In this document: positions 54,286-62,421 of the stretch, one piece after another
How the letters are laid out: the number at the start of each line of letters is the position of its first letter
Numbering within the stretch: position 1 is the stretch's first letter
Source of the DNA: Rhodanobacter denitrificans
GTDB lineage: Bacteria; Pseudomonadota; Gammaproteobacteria; Xanthomonadales; Rhodanobacteraceae
NCBI RefSeq assembly: GCF_003335105.1
Contig: NZ_QFWQ01000009.1
Coordinates: 124,001-188,000, forward strand
Reading direction: 5' to 3'
DNA: 64,000 bases
Made by a program: the position numbers and the translations under genes
Notes under the pieces: model-generated
The model's database searches: none
What the model was told of the DNA's origin: nothing
Seen by the model: the letters and a program-made list of their open reading frames with translations, nothing else

Positions 54286-54732
54286 TTACTGACCCAGGCT
54301 CAGCGTGCCCTTCATCAGCGCGGCGTGGCCGGGGAAGGTGCAGAAAAAGGCGTACTGCTCGCCGGCCTTGAGCTTGGCCACGTCGATCGTGGCGGTGTCG
54401 GACTCGCCGCCGCCGATCAGCTTGGTGTGCGCGAGGATGCGTGCGTCGCCCGGCTTCTCGTAGCTGTTCGCCGCACCGGCCTTCATGCCGTCGGAGATCA
54501 CGCCGGCCTCGTCGGCGGAGTGCGCCAGCACCCAGTTGTGGCCCATCGCGGTGGCGGGCAGTTTGCCGGTGTGCTTCAGGGTCACCTTGAAGGCCTTGCA
54601 GGTCTTTGGCACGGAGATGGTCTTGGTGTTGAACTGCATGGCGTCGTTGGCCTCGACGGTGGTCGAGCACTCGGCGGCCATCAGCGGCGTGGAAAGCAGG
54701 CCGAGCAGGGCAATGGCGATCAGTTTGCGCAT
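54286..54732 (-). CDS. azu: Azurin
   Basis: A 148-residue periplasmic type 1 copper protein, an electron carrier to nitrite reductase or oxidases. Signal peptide [20 protein letters not shown]; mature protein from about Glu21. Copper ligands are H65 (MGHNW), C131 (AFFCTFP), H136 and M140 (GHAALMKG), with the backbone G64. Disulfide cysteines C22 and C45 are conserved. Divergent promoter and shared FNR box with ferredoxin. Azurin may donate to the NirK heme tail or the NO reductase cytochrome. The ATG follows TCCAGGAGCCATACCC, a good ribosome site. Confidence 0.96.
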   Translation of the reverse strand: MRKLIAIALLGLLSTPLMAAECSTTVEANDAMQFNTKTISVPKTCKAFKVTLKHTGKLPATAMGHNWVLAHSADEAGVISDGMKAGAANSYEKPGDARILAHTKLIGGGESDTATIDVAKLKAGEQYAFFCTFPGHAALMKGTLSLGQ

Positions 54733-54798
54733 GGGTATGGCTCCTGGAGGAAGTGGCGAAATTCGGATGGATTCTGCGATGGCGGCGTGGGGCGGGCA

Positions 54799-54812
54799 CT
54801 GATCTGGGTCAT
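54799..54812. promoter_or_regulatory. Shared FNR-like box of azurin and fdxA
   Basis: CTGATCTGGGTCAT sits between the divergent genes. CAGAAT (54776-54771) lies 36 bases from its edge toward azurin, and GACACT (54835-54840) 36 bases from its other edge toward fdxA. One regulator dimer could thus drive both directions. Confidence 0.78.
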
Positions 54813-54875
54813 TGCCATGGCACCTGCTGTCATCGACACTCTAGCCATCGCCGGCGAGAGCCGGAAGGAGGCACG

Positions 54876-55199
54876 ATGACGCACGTCGTCACCGAAAACT
54901 GCATCAACTGCAAGCACACCGACTGCGTCGAGGTGTGTCCGGTGGACTGCTTCCACGCAGGGCCGAATTTCCTGGTGATCGACCCGGACGAGTGCATCGA
55001 CTGCACGCTGTGCGTGGAGGAGTGCCCGGTCGGCGCGATCTTCCCCGAGCTCGACGTGCCGGCCGGCCAGGAAGTCTTCCTCTCGATCAACGCCGAGCTG
55101 GCCAGGGAGTGGCCGGTACTGACCAGCAAGATCCCGTCGATGGAAGACGCCGACAAGTGGGACGGCGTGCCGGACAAGCTGCCGCTGCTGAAGCGCTGA
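54876..55199 (+). CDS. fdxA: Seven-iron ferredoxin FdxA
   Basis: A 107-residue cytosolic [3Fe-4S][4Fe-4S] ferredoxin. Cluster motifs are [18 protein letters not shown] and [17 protein letters not shown], the pattern of the FdxA type in which the first cluster lost one Cys ligand of the CxxC set. The C-terminal [18 protein letters not shown] extension is family-typical. The ATG follows GGAAGGAGGCACG, a strong ribosome site. It shares an FNR box with azurin. FdxA supplies electrons in many bacteria under low oxygen, perhaps to hemN-type radical enzymes. It is followed by a REP doublet and a two-way terminator. Confidence 0.95.
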   Translation: MTHVVTENCINCKHTDCVEVCPVDCFHAGPNFLVIDPDECIDCTLCVEECPVGAIFPELDVPAGQEVFLSINAELAREWPVLTSKIPSMEDADKWDGVPDKLPLLKR

Positions 55200-55240
55200 G
55201 CCGCCCGCCGTCCGGCCGGCGACGAGGCACGGAAAACCGG

Positions 55241-55323
55241 GGTAGGGCGGGCACCGCCCGCCGGCTTTCCGGTCTGCGTTTCCACGTACGTCAAGGAGTG
55301 CGGCGGGCGGTGCCCGCCCTACC
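55241..55323. repeat. REP doublet: two GTAG-REP arms in perfect inverted repeat
   Basis: Two 23-base arms (55241-55263 and 55301-55323) are perfect reverse complements separated by 37 bases. Each arm also folds on itself (GGGCGGGC pairing with GCCCGCC-type tails), the layout of a BIME. The GTAG head is at the outside of each arm. The intergenic sequence between arms has no recognisable gene. Confidence 0.85.
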
Positions 55324-55346
55324 CGGTCGGCGGAAGCGCGAGGACG

Positions 55347-55371
55347 AAAAAGCCCGCTTGCGCGGGCTTTT
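55347..55371. terminator. Two-way terminator between fdxA and gap
   Basis: AAAGCCCGC-TTGC-GCGGGCTTT, an 10-bp stem with A and T flanks, gives a T-run on both strands. It can end fdxA (plus) and gap (minus). Confidence 0.85.
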
Positions 55372-55384
55372 CGGTTCGAGGAGT

Positions 55385-55434
55385 GCGGCCACGGATGGCC
55401 GTCCATTCGACTCCCGCGATCAGGGATGATCGCG
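55385..55434. repeat. Twin-hairpin repeat, inverted single copy
   Basis: Hairpins GCGGCCA-CGGA-TGGCCG and CGCGATCA-GGGA-TGATCGCG lie in the opposite order to those at 234-360 because the copy is inverted. It ends 15 bases before the gap stop codon. It is the third sighting of the family in this window. Confidence 0.75.
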
Positions 55435-55449
55435 AGGAGTGCTCCCGGC

Positions 55450-56526
<1,077 letters not shown>

Positions 56527-56597
56527 TTACAATGAAAGCGGTCCGGTCGCGGTGGCCGCTGTGGCAGACTCCGGCCATCCTTCCAGCTGAAAACGCC

Positions 56598-57443
56598 ATG
56601 ATCCCGTTGCATCGCTCCCTCGCCATCGCACTGGGCATGTTCGCCGTCGCGCCGCTGGCGCAGGCCTGGGGGCCGCTCGGCCATCGCGTGGTCGCGGAGC
56701 TGGCGCAACGGCACCTCAGCCCGGCGGCCGAGGCCGAGGTCGAGCGGCTGCTGGCGCCGGAACACACCGCGCGTCTGGCCGACGTGGCCAACTGGGCCGA
56801 CCAGATCCAGGACGACCCGGCGCAGGACGCGTTGTGGCAGCAGACCCGCAGCCAGCACTACGTCAACTTCCGCGGCGGCAGCGGCTGCGACTATATGCCG
56901 CCGCGCGATTGCCGCGACGACCGCTGCGTGGTGGCCGCGCTGCAGCACTACACGCGCGTGCTCGGCGACCGCGGCCAGTCCGACGCGGCGCGGCGCGAGG
57001 CACTGAAGTTCGTGGTGCATTTCGCCGGCGACATCCACCAGCCGCTGCATGCCGGCTACCGCGACGACAAGGGCGGCAACACGTTCCAGGTGCAGGTCGC
57101 CGGCAAGGGCAGCAACCTGCACAAGGTATGGGACTCCGGCATGCTGAATACCCGTGGCCTCGACTGGCAGGCCTATGCGCGCCAACTCGATGCCGCCGCG
57201 CCGGTCGGCCTGCCGGCGCCGATCACGCCGCTGGACGACCCGTACGCGCAATGGGCCGAGGAATCCTGCCGGATCACCGCCGAAGCCGGCTTCTATCCGG
57301 ACGGGCACAAGATCGATCCGGCCTACGTCCAGTCCGAGCTGCCGCTGGCAGAGCTGCGCCTGCGCCAGGCCGGTCGTCGCCTGGCGGAGCTGCTCAACCT
57401 CGCCCTGCCGCCGAGCGGCGCGATGCATACGAATGCAGAGTAA
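56598..57443 (+). CDS. S1/P1-type periplasmic nuclease
   Basis: A 281-residue exported zinc nuclease. Signal peptide MIPLHRSLAIALGMFAVAPLAQA; the mature protein starts with Trp (WGPLGHRVVAELA), whose amino group and indole bind the zinc cluster in this family. Zinc ligands follow in LADVANWADQI, HYVNF, KFVVHFAGDIHQPLH and GNTFQVQ with NLHKVWDS. It hydrolyses single-stranded DNA and RNA and 3'-nucleotides in the periplasm or outside. It is separate in function from the surrounding glycolytic genes; its stop is 35 bases before pyk. The expression signal is not evident. Confidence 0.92.
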   Translation: MIPLHRSLAIALGMFAVAPLAQAWGPLGHRVVAELAQRHLSPAAEAEVERLLAPEHTARLADVANWADQIQDDPAQDALWQQTRSQHYVNFRGGSGCDYMPPRDCRDDRCVVAALQHYTRVLGDRGQSDAARREALKFVVHFAGDIHQPLHAGYRDDKGGNTFQVQVAGKGSNLHKVWDSGMLNTRGLDWQAYARQLDAAAPVGLPAPITPLDDPYAQWAEESCRITAEAGFYPDGHKIDPAYVQSELPLAELRLRQAGRRLAELLNLALPPSGAMHTNAE

Positions 57444-57477
57444 TGGCGCGCCGCGCGGCTTCTGCTAGCCTCGACAC

Positions 57478-58953
57478 ATGAATGCGAACCCCCTGCTGCG
57501 CCGTACCAAGATCGTCGCCACCCTCGGCCCCGCCACCGATGTGCCGGGCATGCTCGAGAAGATCATCGCCGAAGGCGTCAACGTCGCCCGCCTGAATCTC
57601 TCGCACGGCCAGCCGGACGACCATCGCGCCCGCGCCAATGCGGTGCGCGCGGCGTCGCTTGCCAGCGGGCGCGAGGTGGGCATCCTGGCCGACCTGCAGG
57701 GGCCGAAGATCCGCATCGAGACGTTCGCCAACGGGCCGGTGGAACTCGCCGATGGCGCCTCGTTCGTGCTGGATTGCCGCCCCGACGCGCCGCCCGGCGA
57801 TGCGACCCGCGTCGGCGTGAGCTACTACGGCCTGCCGCACGACGTGCACGCCGGCGACGTGCTGCTGCTGGACGACGGCCTGGTCGCGCTGACCGTTCAG
57901 GACGTCGCCGGCGCGGAAGTGCGCTGCAAGGTGCTGGTCGGCGGCAAGCTGTCCAACCGCAAGGGGCTCAACCGGCAGGGCGGCGGCCTCTCGGTGACGG
58001 CGCTCTCGGACAAGGACAAGGCCGACATCAAACTGGCCGCCGAGATCGGCGCGGATTTCCTCGCGGTGTCGTTCGTGCGTTCGGCCGAGGACATGCACCA
58101 GGCCCGCCGCCTGCTGCACGAGGCCGGCGGCAACGCGGCGCTGGTGGCGAAGATCGAACGCGCCGACGCGATCCCGGTGCTGGGCGAGATCATCGACGCT
58201 TCCGACGTGGTGATGGTGGCGCGTGGCGACCTCGGCGTGGAGATCGGCGACGCCGAGCTGCCCGGCCTGCAGAAGAAGATCATCCGCGAGACGGTGCAGC
58301 GCAACCGCGCGGTGATCACCGCCACGCAGATGCTGCAGTCGATGGTGCGCTCGCCGATCCCGACCCGCGCCGAAGTGCTGGACGTGGCCAACGCAGTGAT
58401 CGACGGCACCGACGCGGTGATGCTGTCGGAGGAGACCGCCGCCGGCGCGCATCCGGACAAGGCGGTGGCGGCGATGACGCGGATCTGCCTCGGTGCCGAG
58501 CGCCAGTTCGAACCGAAGGAGGATCTGGGCAGCGTCAGCCACCAGATGAACCGTACCGACCAGGCGATCGCGCTGGCCGCGATGGTGCTGGCCGGCCAGC
58601 TCGGCGTGCGGGCGATCGTGGCGCTGACCGAATCCGGCGCCACCGCCCAGTGGCTGTCGCGCTACCGCAGCGCGGTGCCGATCTACGGCATGTCGCCGTC
58701 CGCCGCCGCGCGCCGGCGCATGCTGGTGTTGCGCGACGTGCAGCCGGTGGAGTTCACCCATGGCGAGCGGCAGAGCATGGCCGCCTCCACCCGTGCCGCG
58801 GTGCAGCTGCTGTTCGGGAAGGGCAAGCTGGTCGAGGGCGACAGCGTGGTGATCACCTACGGCGACCGCATCGGCCACGTCGGCGGCACCAACACGCTGA
58901 AGCTGCTCTGGGTCGGCCCGGACGGCACGGTCGAGAGCCTGCGCGACCTGTAG
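57478..58953 (+). CDS. pyk: Pyruvate kinase
   Basis: A 491-residue cytosolic enzyme producing ATP and pyruvate from phosphoenolpyruvate. Domain A starts RRTKIVATLGPATDVPGM; catalytic Lys is in LVAKIERADAIP, Mg-binding MVARGDLGVEIG and ITATQMLQSM. The B domain lies at about 75-170. The C-terminal regulatory domain ends YGDRIGHVGGTNTLKL. At full length it corresponds to the bacterial type II-like group. It lies after the nuclease, and the next gene, 59069, starts 115 bases on. Slow ribosome site; the ATG follows CTAGCCTCGAC. Confidence 0.96.
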   Translation: MNANPLLRRTKIVATLGPATDVPGMLEKIIAEGVNVARLNLSHGQPDDHRARANAVRAASLASGREVGILADLQGPKIRIETFANGPVELADGASFVLDCRPDAPPGDATRVGVSYYGLPHDVHAGDVLLLDDGLVALTVQDVAGAEVRCKVLVGGKLSNRKGLNRQGGGLSVTALSDKDKADIKLAAEIGADFLAVSFVRSAEDMHQARRLLHEAGGNAALVAKIERADAIPVLGEIIDASDVVMVARGDLGVEIGDAELPGLQKKIIRETVQRNRAVITATQMLQSMVRSPIPTRAEVLDVANAVIDGTDAVMLSEETAAGAHPDKAVAAMTRICLGAERQFEPKEDLGSVSHQMNRTDQAIALAAMVLAGQLGVRAIVALTESGATAQWLSRYRSAVPIYGMSPSAAARRRMLVLRDVQPVEFTHGERQSMAASTRAAVQLLFGKGKLVEGDSVVITYGDRIGHVGGTNTLKLLWVGPDGTVESLRDL

Positions 58954-59068
58954 AGTCGTTCGCGATCGCTGAGGCTGGCCCGCAGCTGTCCGGCGCGCGG
59001 GCGCCGACCACCGGCGGGCGCCGGGGCGGTTACACTGCAGTCGACCGCCGCGTGCACAGGAGATCACC

Positions 59069-59509
59069 ATGAAAACGTCGTTTCATCCGCTTGGCCAGGG
59101 CCTGCTGCTGGCGTTGCTGCTGGGGTCCGCGGCGCCCGCGCTGGCGCAGGCGCGCAAGGTCGACCAGCAGAACCTGTACCGCTACTGGATCCTGCTCAAT
59201 ACGCAGGTGAAGATGGACGTGCCCAACAGCGGGCTGAACCTGGACAAGCCGGGCTGCGCGGCGGTGACCTATACGGTGGGTTCCGACGGCGTGCCGATGG
59301 ACGTGCAGGTGGTGAAGCTGGCGCCCAAGAGCGACCTGGGTCCGGTCGCCCGCAGTGCGGTCTCCAACTTCCGCTACGGCCCTTCGCTGACCAACCGCAT
59401 CAGCGAGCCGGTGGCCACCTATTACATCGTGCCGTTCAACGCCCCGGCCGACCCCGCGCAGCGGCAGCAACTGCTGGACGCCTGCAAACTGAGCGGCTAC
59501 GGCGGCTGA
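59069..59509 (+). CDS. Exported TonB-C-like protein
   Basis: A 146-residue protein with a signal peptide (MKTSFHPLGQGLLLALLLGS, cut near ALA-QA) and a single C-terminal-TonB-like domain (CAAVTYTVGSDGVPMDVQVV, in parts, with VARSAVSNFRYGPSL). It lacks the membrane anchor and Pro-rich spacer of TonB itself, so it is not an energy transducer on its own. It is hypothetical in function; small periplasmic TonB-C domains often occur near outer-membrane proteins in Xanthomonadales. It sits between pyk and fba without overlap. The ATG follows CACAGGAGATCACC, a good ribosome site. Confidence 0.72.
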   Translation: MKTSFHPLGQGLLLALLLGSAAPALAQARKVDQQNLYRYWILLNTQVKMDVPNSGLNLDKPGCAAVTYTVGSDGVPMDVQVVKLAPKSDLGPVARSAVSNFRYGPSLTNRISEPVATYYIVPFNAPADPAQRQQLLDACKLSGYGG

Positions 59510-59554
59510 CCCCCGGCCCGCGGCGGCCCGGCGCGTCCGGCCGCCAATCTGGCC

Positions 59555-59560
59555 TATAAT
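59555..59560 (+). promoter_or_regulatory. Perfect TATAAT -10 of the fba gene
   Basis: A consensus -10 hexamer 84 bases before the fba start, in a GC-rich setting. No good -35 is seen at 17 bases. The 77-base leader region includes nothing else recognised. Confidence 0.5.
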
Positions 59561-59643
59561 CGCCGTTTTGAACCGTGCCGCTTCGGCCCCGAGGCGGCTT
59601 CCACCTTGTGCGGGCGGGCATGCCCCTGCACCACGGAGTCGTC

Positions 59644-60648
59644 ATGAGTATTGAAGATCTCGAAAGCATCGCCCTGGCGATGGTCGCGCCCGGCAAGGGC
59701 ATCATCGCCATCGACGAGTCGACCAACACCATCAAGAAGCGCTTCGAGGCCGTCGGCATCGAAAATACCGAGGAAAACCGCCGCGCCTACCGCGAGCTGC
59801 TGCTGACCACGCCGGGCCTGAACGAGCACATCTCCGGCGCGATCCTGTACGACGAGACGATCCGCCAGAAGACCCGCGACGGCGTGCCGTTCACCGAGGT
59901 GATGAAGAAGAACGGCATCATCCCCGGCATCAAGGTCGACAAGGGCCCGCAGCCGCTGGCCGGCTTCCCCGGCGACGTGGTCACCGAGGGCCTCGACGGC
60001 CTGCGCGAGCGCCTGCAGGAATACGCCAAGCTCGGCGCGCAGTTCGCCAAGTGGCGCGCGGTGATCAACATCTCCGAAGAGAACCCCAGCTCCACCGCGA
60101 TCGAGGCGAACTGCCACGCGCTGGCGCGCTACGCCGCGCTGTGCCAGGAAGCCGGCCTGGTGCCGATGGTCGAGCCGGAAGTGATCATGGACGGCGACCA
60201 CAGCATCGAGGTCAGCTACGAGGTGCACGAGGCGGTGCTGCGCAGCCTGTTCAATGCGCTGTACGAGCAGAACGTGATGCTGGAAGGCACCATCCTGAAG
60301 ATCAGCATGGTCATCCCGGGCAAGGACTGCGACGAGCAGGTCGATGTCGAGGAAGTCGCCGAGGCCACCGTGCGCGTGCTGAAGTCGACCGTCCCGGCCT
60401 CGCTGCCGGGCATCGTGTTCCTCTCCGGCGGCCAGACCGACCAGCAGTCCACCGCCCACCTCAACGCGATGAACCAGATCGGCCCGCACCCGTGGCCGCT
60501 GTCGTTCTCCTACGGTCGCGCCATGCAGCAGGCGGCGCTGAAGCTGTGGGCCAAGGACATGAAGGCGAACTACGCCGAGGCACAGAAGACCGTGCACGCG
60601 CGTGCGCGCGACAACGGCCTGGCCGCGCTGGGGCAGTGGAACGGCTGA
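59644..60648 (+). CDS. fba: Class I fructose-bisphosphate aldolase
   Basis: A 334-residue cytosolic Schiff-base aldolase, splitting fructose 1,6-bisphosphate. The family opening ALAMVAPGKGIIAIDESTNT, the substrate phosphate residues and the Schiff-base Lys in GTILKISMVIPG, with FLSGGQTDQQSTAHLNAM near the end, are all present. It is the eukaryote-like class I type, common in Xanthomonadales, rather than the metal-dependent class II enzyme. The ATG chosen follows CACGGAGTCGTC; an in-frame upstream extension has no family match. A two-way terminator lies 50 bases after the stop. Confidence 0.95.
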   Translation: MSIEDLESIALAMVAPGKGIIAIDESTNTIKKRFEAVGIENTEENRRAYRELLLTTPGLNEHISGAILYDETIRQKTRDGVPFTEVMKKNGIIPGIKVDKGPQPLAGFPGDVVTEGLDGLRERLQEYAKLGAQFAKWRAVINISEENPSSTAIEANCHALARYAALCQEAGLVPMVEPEVIMDGDHSIEVSYEVHEAVLRSLFNALYEQNVMLEGTILKISMVIPGKDCDEQVDVEEVAEATVRVLKSTVPASLPGIVFLSGGQTDQQSTAHLNAMNQIGPHPWPLSFSYGRAMQQAALKLWAKDMKANYAEAQKTVHARARDNGLAALGQWNG

Positions 60649-60671
60649 GGGGTTAGCTCCTGTTAGCTCCT

Positions 60672-60689
60672 GCGATCATCCATGATCGC
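60672..60689. repeat. Twin-hairpin family, first hairpin alone
   Basis: GCGATCAT-CC-ATGATCGC is a perfect 8-bp hairpin matching the first element of the repeats at 234 and 55385. It is preceded by two tandem copies of GTTAGCTCCT (60652-60671). Confidence 0.6.
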
Positions 60690-60696
60690 GAGAAAA

Positions 60697-60730
60697 AAAC
60701 GGGCACCGCGAGGTGCCCGTTTCGTTTTCC
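60697..60730. terminator. Two-way terminator between fba and outer-membrane barrel 1
   Basis: AACGGGCACC-GCGA-GGTGCCCGTT, a 10-bp stem, is followed by TTCGTTTT on the plus strand and preceded by a run of A residues, a T-run on the minus strand. It suits both convergent genes. Confidence 0.88.
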
Positions 60731-60748
60731 GTGTGATTGGTCAACCAA

Positions 60749-61348
60749 TCAGAAGCGGTATTCCGCGCTGACCGAGACCATGTCGGTGCTCAGGTCGACG
60801 TTGCGCTTGCTGGCGTCGAAGTAGTCGTAGTTCAGGCCGACGCTGAGGTTGCTGGTGAGGTTGTAGCCCACCCCGGCACCCGCATACCAGCTGTTGGAAC
60901 TCAGGCTCTTGTTGATCGGGTTGATGTCGTTGCTCAGGCCGTGGCCGGTCCAGCTGTAGAGGCCGGCGCGGCCGCCGACGTACCAGTCCGGGCTGAGGTC
61001 GTAGCGGGCATTCGCACCGACGGTCCAGCCGTGCAGCTGGGACTTGCCCGGGGCGATCACCGGCTGGCTGTTGAAGACGTTCTTCGCATGGATGTTGCCC
61101 AGGTCGTTGTAACCCACTTCGGCGCCCAGCGAGAAGTTCGGCGCCAGCGACCAGCGATAGCCGCCGTTGAGGGCGTAGCCGGTGTCATGGCCGTCGTACG
61201 GGCCCTGGTTGATGGCGGTGCGACCGACGTTGCCGTTGATGAACCAGCCGTCGCTGTGGGCCGGCGTGCTCTGCGCGAACACGGCGGGCACGGCCAGCAG
61301 GCCGGTGGTGGCGAGGGCGAGGGCGAGCAGGGTCTTTTTCATTTTCAT
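60749..61348 (-). CDS. Outer-membrane beta-barrel protein 1
   Basis: A 199-residue exported barrel of the OmpA-like/OMP_b-brl type (eight strands). Signal peptide MKMKKTLLALALATTGLLAV, cut near VFA-QS. Strands are seen as DGWFINGNVGRTAI, GYALNGGYRWSL, NFSLGAEVGYNDLGNI, WTVGANARYDLSPDWYVG, SWYAGAGVGYNLTSNLSVG and the closing VSVSAEYRF with C-terminal Phe, the signal for barrel assembly. It pairs with a paralog at 61558-62193. The role is unknown; it could be a surface-structure or adhesion protein. An AT-rich stretch near 61466-61506 probably holds its promoter. Confidence 0.88.
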   Translation of the reverse strand: MKMKKTLLALALATTGLLAVPAVFAQSTPAHSDGWFINGNVGRTAINQGPYDGHDTGYALNGGYRWSLAPNFSLGAEVGYNDLGNIHAKNVFNSQPVIAPGKSQLHGWTVGANARYDLSPDWYVGGRAGLYSWTGHGLSNDINPINKSLSSNSWYAGAGVGYNLTSNLSVGLNYDYFDASKRNVDLSTDMVSVSAEYRF

Positions 61349-61513
61349 GGAGCTTCTCCAGTTGTTATCGTGGCAGGCGGCCCTGAGGGGGGAGTGGCCG
61401 CTGCTGCGGTGCGCCGCCCGAGCCGGGAGGCGATACCCGAGACTTAGATAAGGCGGGCGCCGGAAGATTCAATACCGATTGGTTCAGTATTAAGCATTCG
61501 TTAATCCGACATG

Positions 61514-61550
61514 CCCGGATGGCGTGGCGGCGGGCGCCGCGCCATCCGGG
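61514..61550 (-). terminator. Hairpin after outer-membrane barrel 2
   Basis: An 11-bp stem CCCGGATGGCG pairing with CGCCATCCGGG, with a 15-base loop, lies directly after the barrel 2 stop. It has no T-run. Confidence 0.55.
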
Positions 61551-61557
61551 TCGTTCG

Positions 61558-62193
61558 TCAGAAGCGGTACTCGGCGGTCAGCGATGCCGTATCGGTGCTC
61601 AGGCCGATGTGGTCCTTCTTCGCGTGGTAGTAGTCGTACGCCAGGCCCAGGCCGAAGTGCTCGCTGAAGTCGTAGCCGACGCCGGCGCCGGCGAAGTAGT
61701 CGACCCGATCCAGGTGATGGCGGTTGATGTCCTGGTTGCTGTAGCCGTCGCCCTTCCAGCCGTAGATGCCGGTGCGGCCGCTGACATACAGGCCCTGCCA
61801 CACATTGATCTTGCCGTTGGCGCCGGCGGTCCAGCCGCGCAGGGCCTGGCGCTGCGACGTCAGGTTGACGTCGTTGCTGTTGAACACGTTCTTCAGCCTG
61901 AAATTGCCCAGGTCGTTGTAGCCGACCTCGACGCCCAGGCCCAGGTCCTGGCCCACCTTCCAGCGGTAGCCGCCGTTGAGCGCGTAGGTGGTCGGGTGGC
62001 CGTCGTACGGGCCCACGCGCATGTGCGCCTGGCCGACGCTGCCGTTGATGAACCAGTTGCCGCTGCCGATCGGCTGGGACGGCTGGAAGTTGCCGCCGCC
62101 GGCCGCAGGGCTGGTCTGGCTGTCCTGCGCGAAGACGGGCAGGGCGGCCATGGCGGCAGCTGAGATGGCGAGTACAAGGAAAGTCTTTTTCAT
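61558..62193 (-). CDS. Outer-membrane beta-barrel protein 2
   Basis: A 211-residue paralog of barrel 1, sharing NWFINGSVGQAHMRVGPYDGH, TYALNGGYRWKVG, GLGVEVGYNDLGNF and LTAEYRF at the end. The signal peptide is MKKTFLVLAISAAAMAALPV, cut near VFA-QD. After it lies a Gly/Pro-rich spacer. The pair is a tandem duplication, with about half of positions alike by eye. Their spacing of about 210 bases suggests separate promoters. It is the upstream copy and divergent from tkt. The function is unknown. Confidence 0.88.
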   Translation of the reverse strand: MKKTFLVLAISAAAMAALPVFAQDSQTSPAAGGGNFQPSQPIGSGNWFINGSVGQAHMRVGPYDGHPTTYALNGGYRWKVGQDLGLGVEVGYNDLGNFRLKNVFNSNDVNLTSQRQALRGWTAGANGKINVWQGLYVSGRTGIYGWKGDGYSNQDINRHHLDRVDYFAGAGVGYDFSEHFGLGLAYDYYHAKKDHIGLSTDTASLTAEYRF

Positions 62194-62421
62194 GGGGATA
62201 CTCCACTTTTTTGAGCCGGGCCGGTGGCCATGGGGAAGGACGCACGCGGTCGGGCAGCGCCTGGGGATGGCGTTGCGGGGCGTATTGATAACGAGGCCTT
62301 GCTGAAGGCTTGCGTACCGTATGGCCCGGGGTTAAGCGGCAGTTAATTCCCACGACGCCGGCGACAGCGCGGGGCCGGATCGGCGACAATGCGCGCTTTT
62401 GCACCTTCCGGAGACTGCCCG

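Noticed and set aside
60749..62193. The two small barrels as Ax21-type proteins
   Set aside because: Their sequence starts and strand patterns do not match the Ax21 N-terminus that I recall; a generic outer-membrane barrel call is safer.
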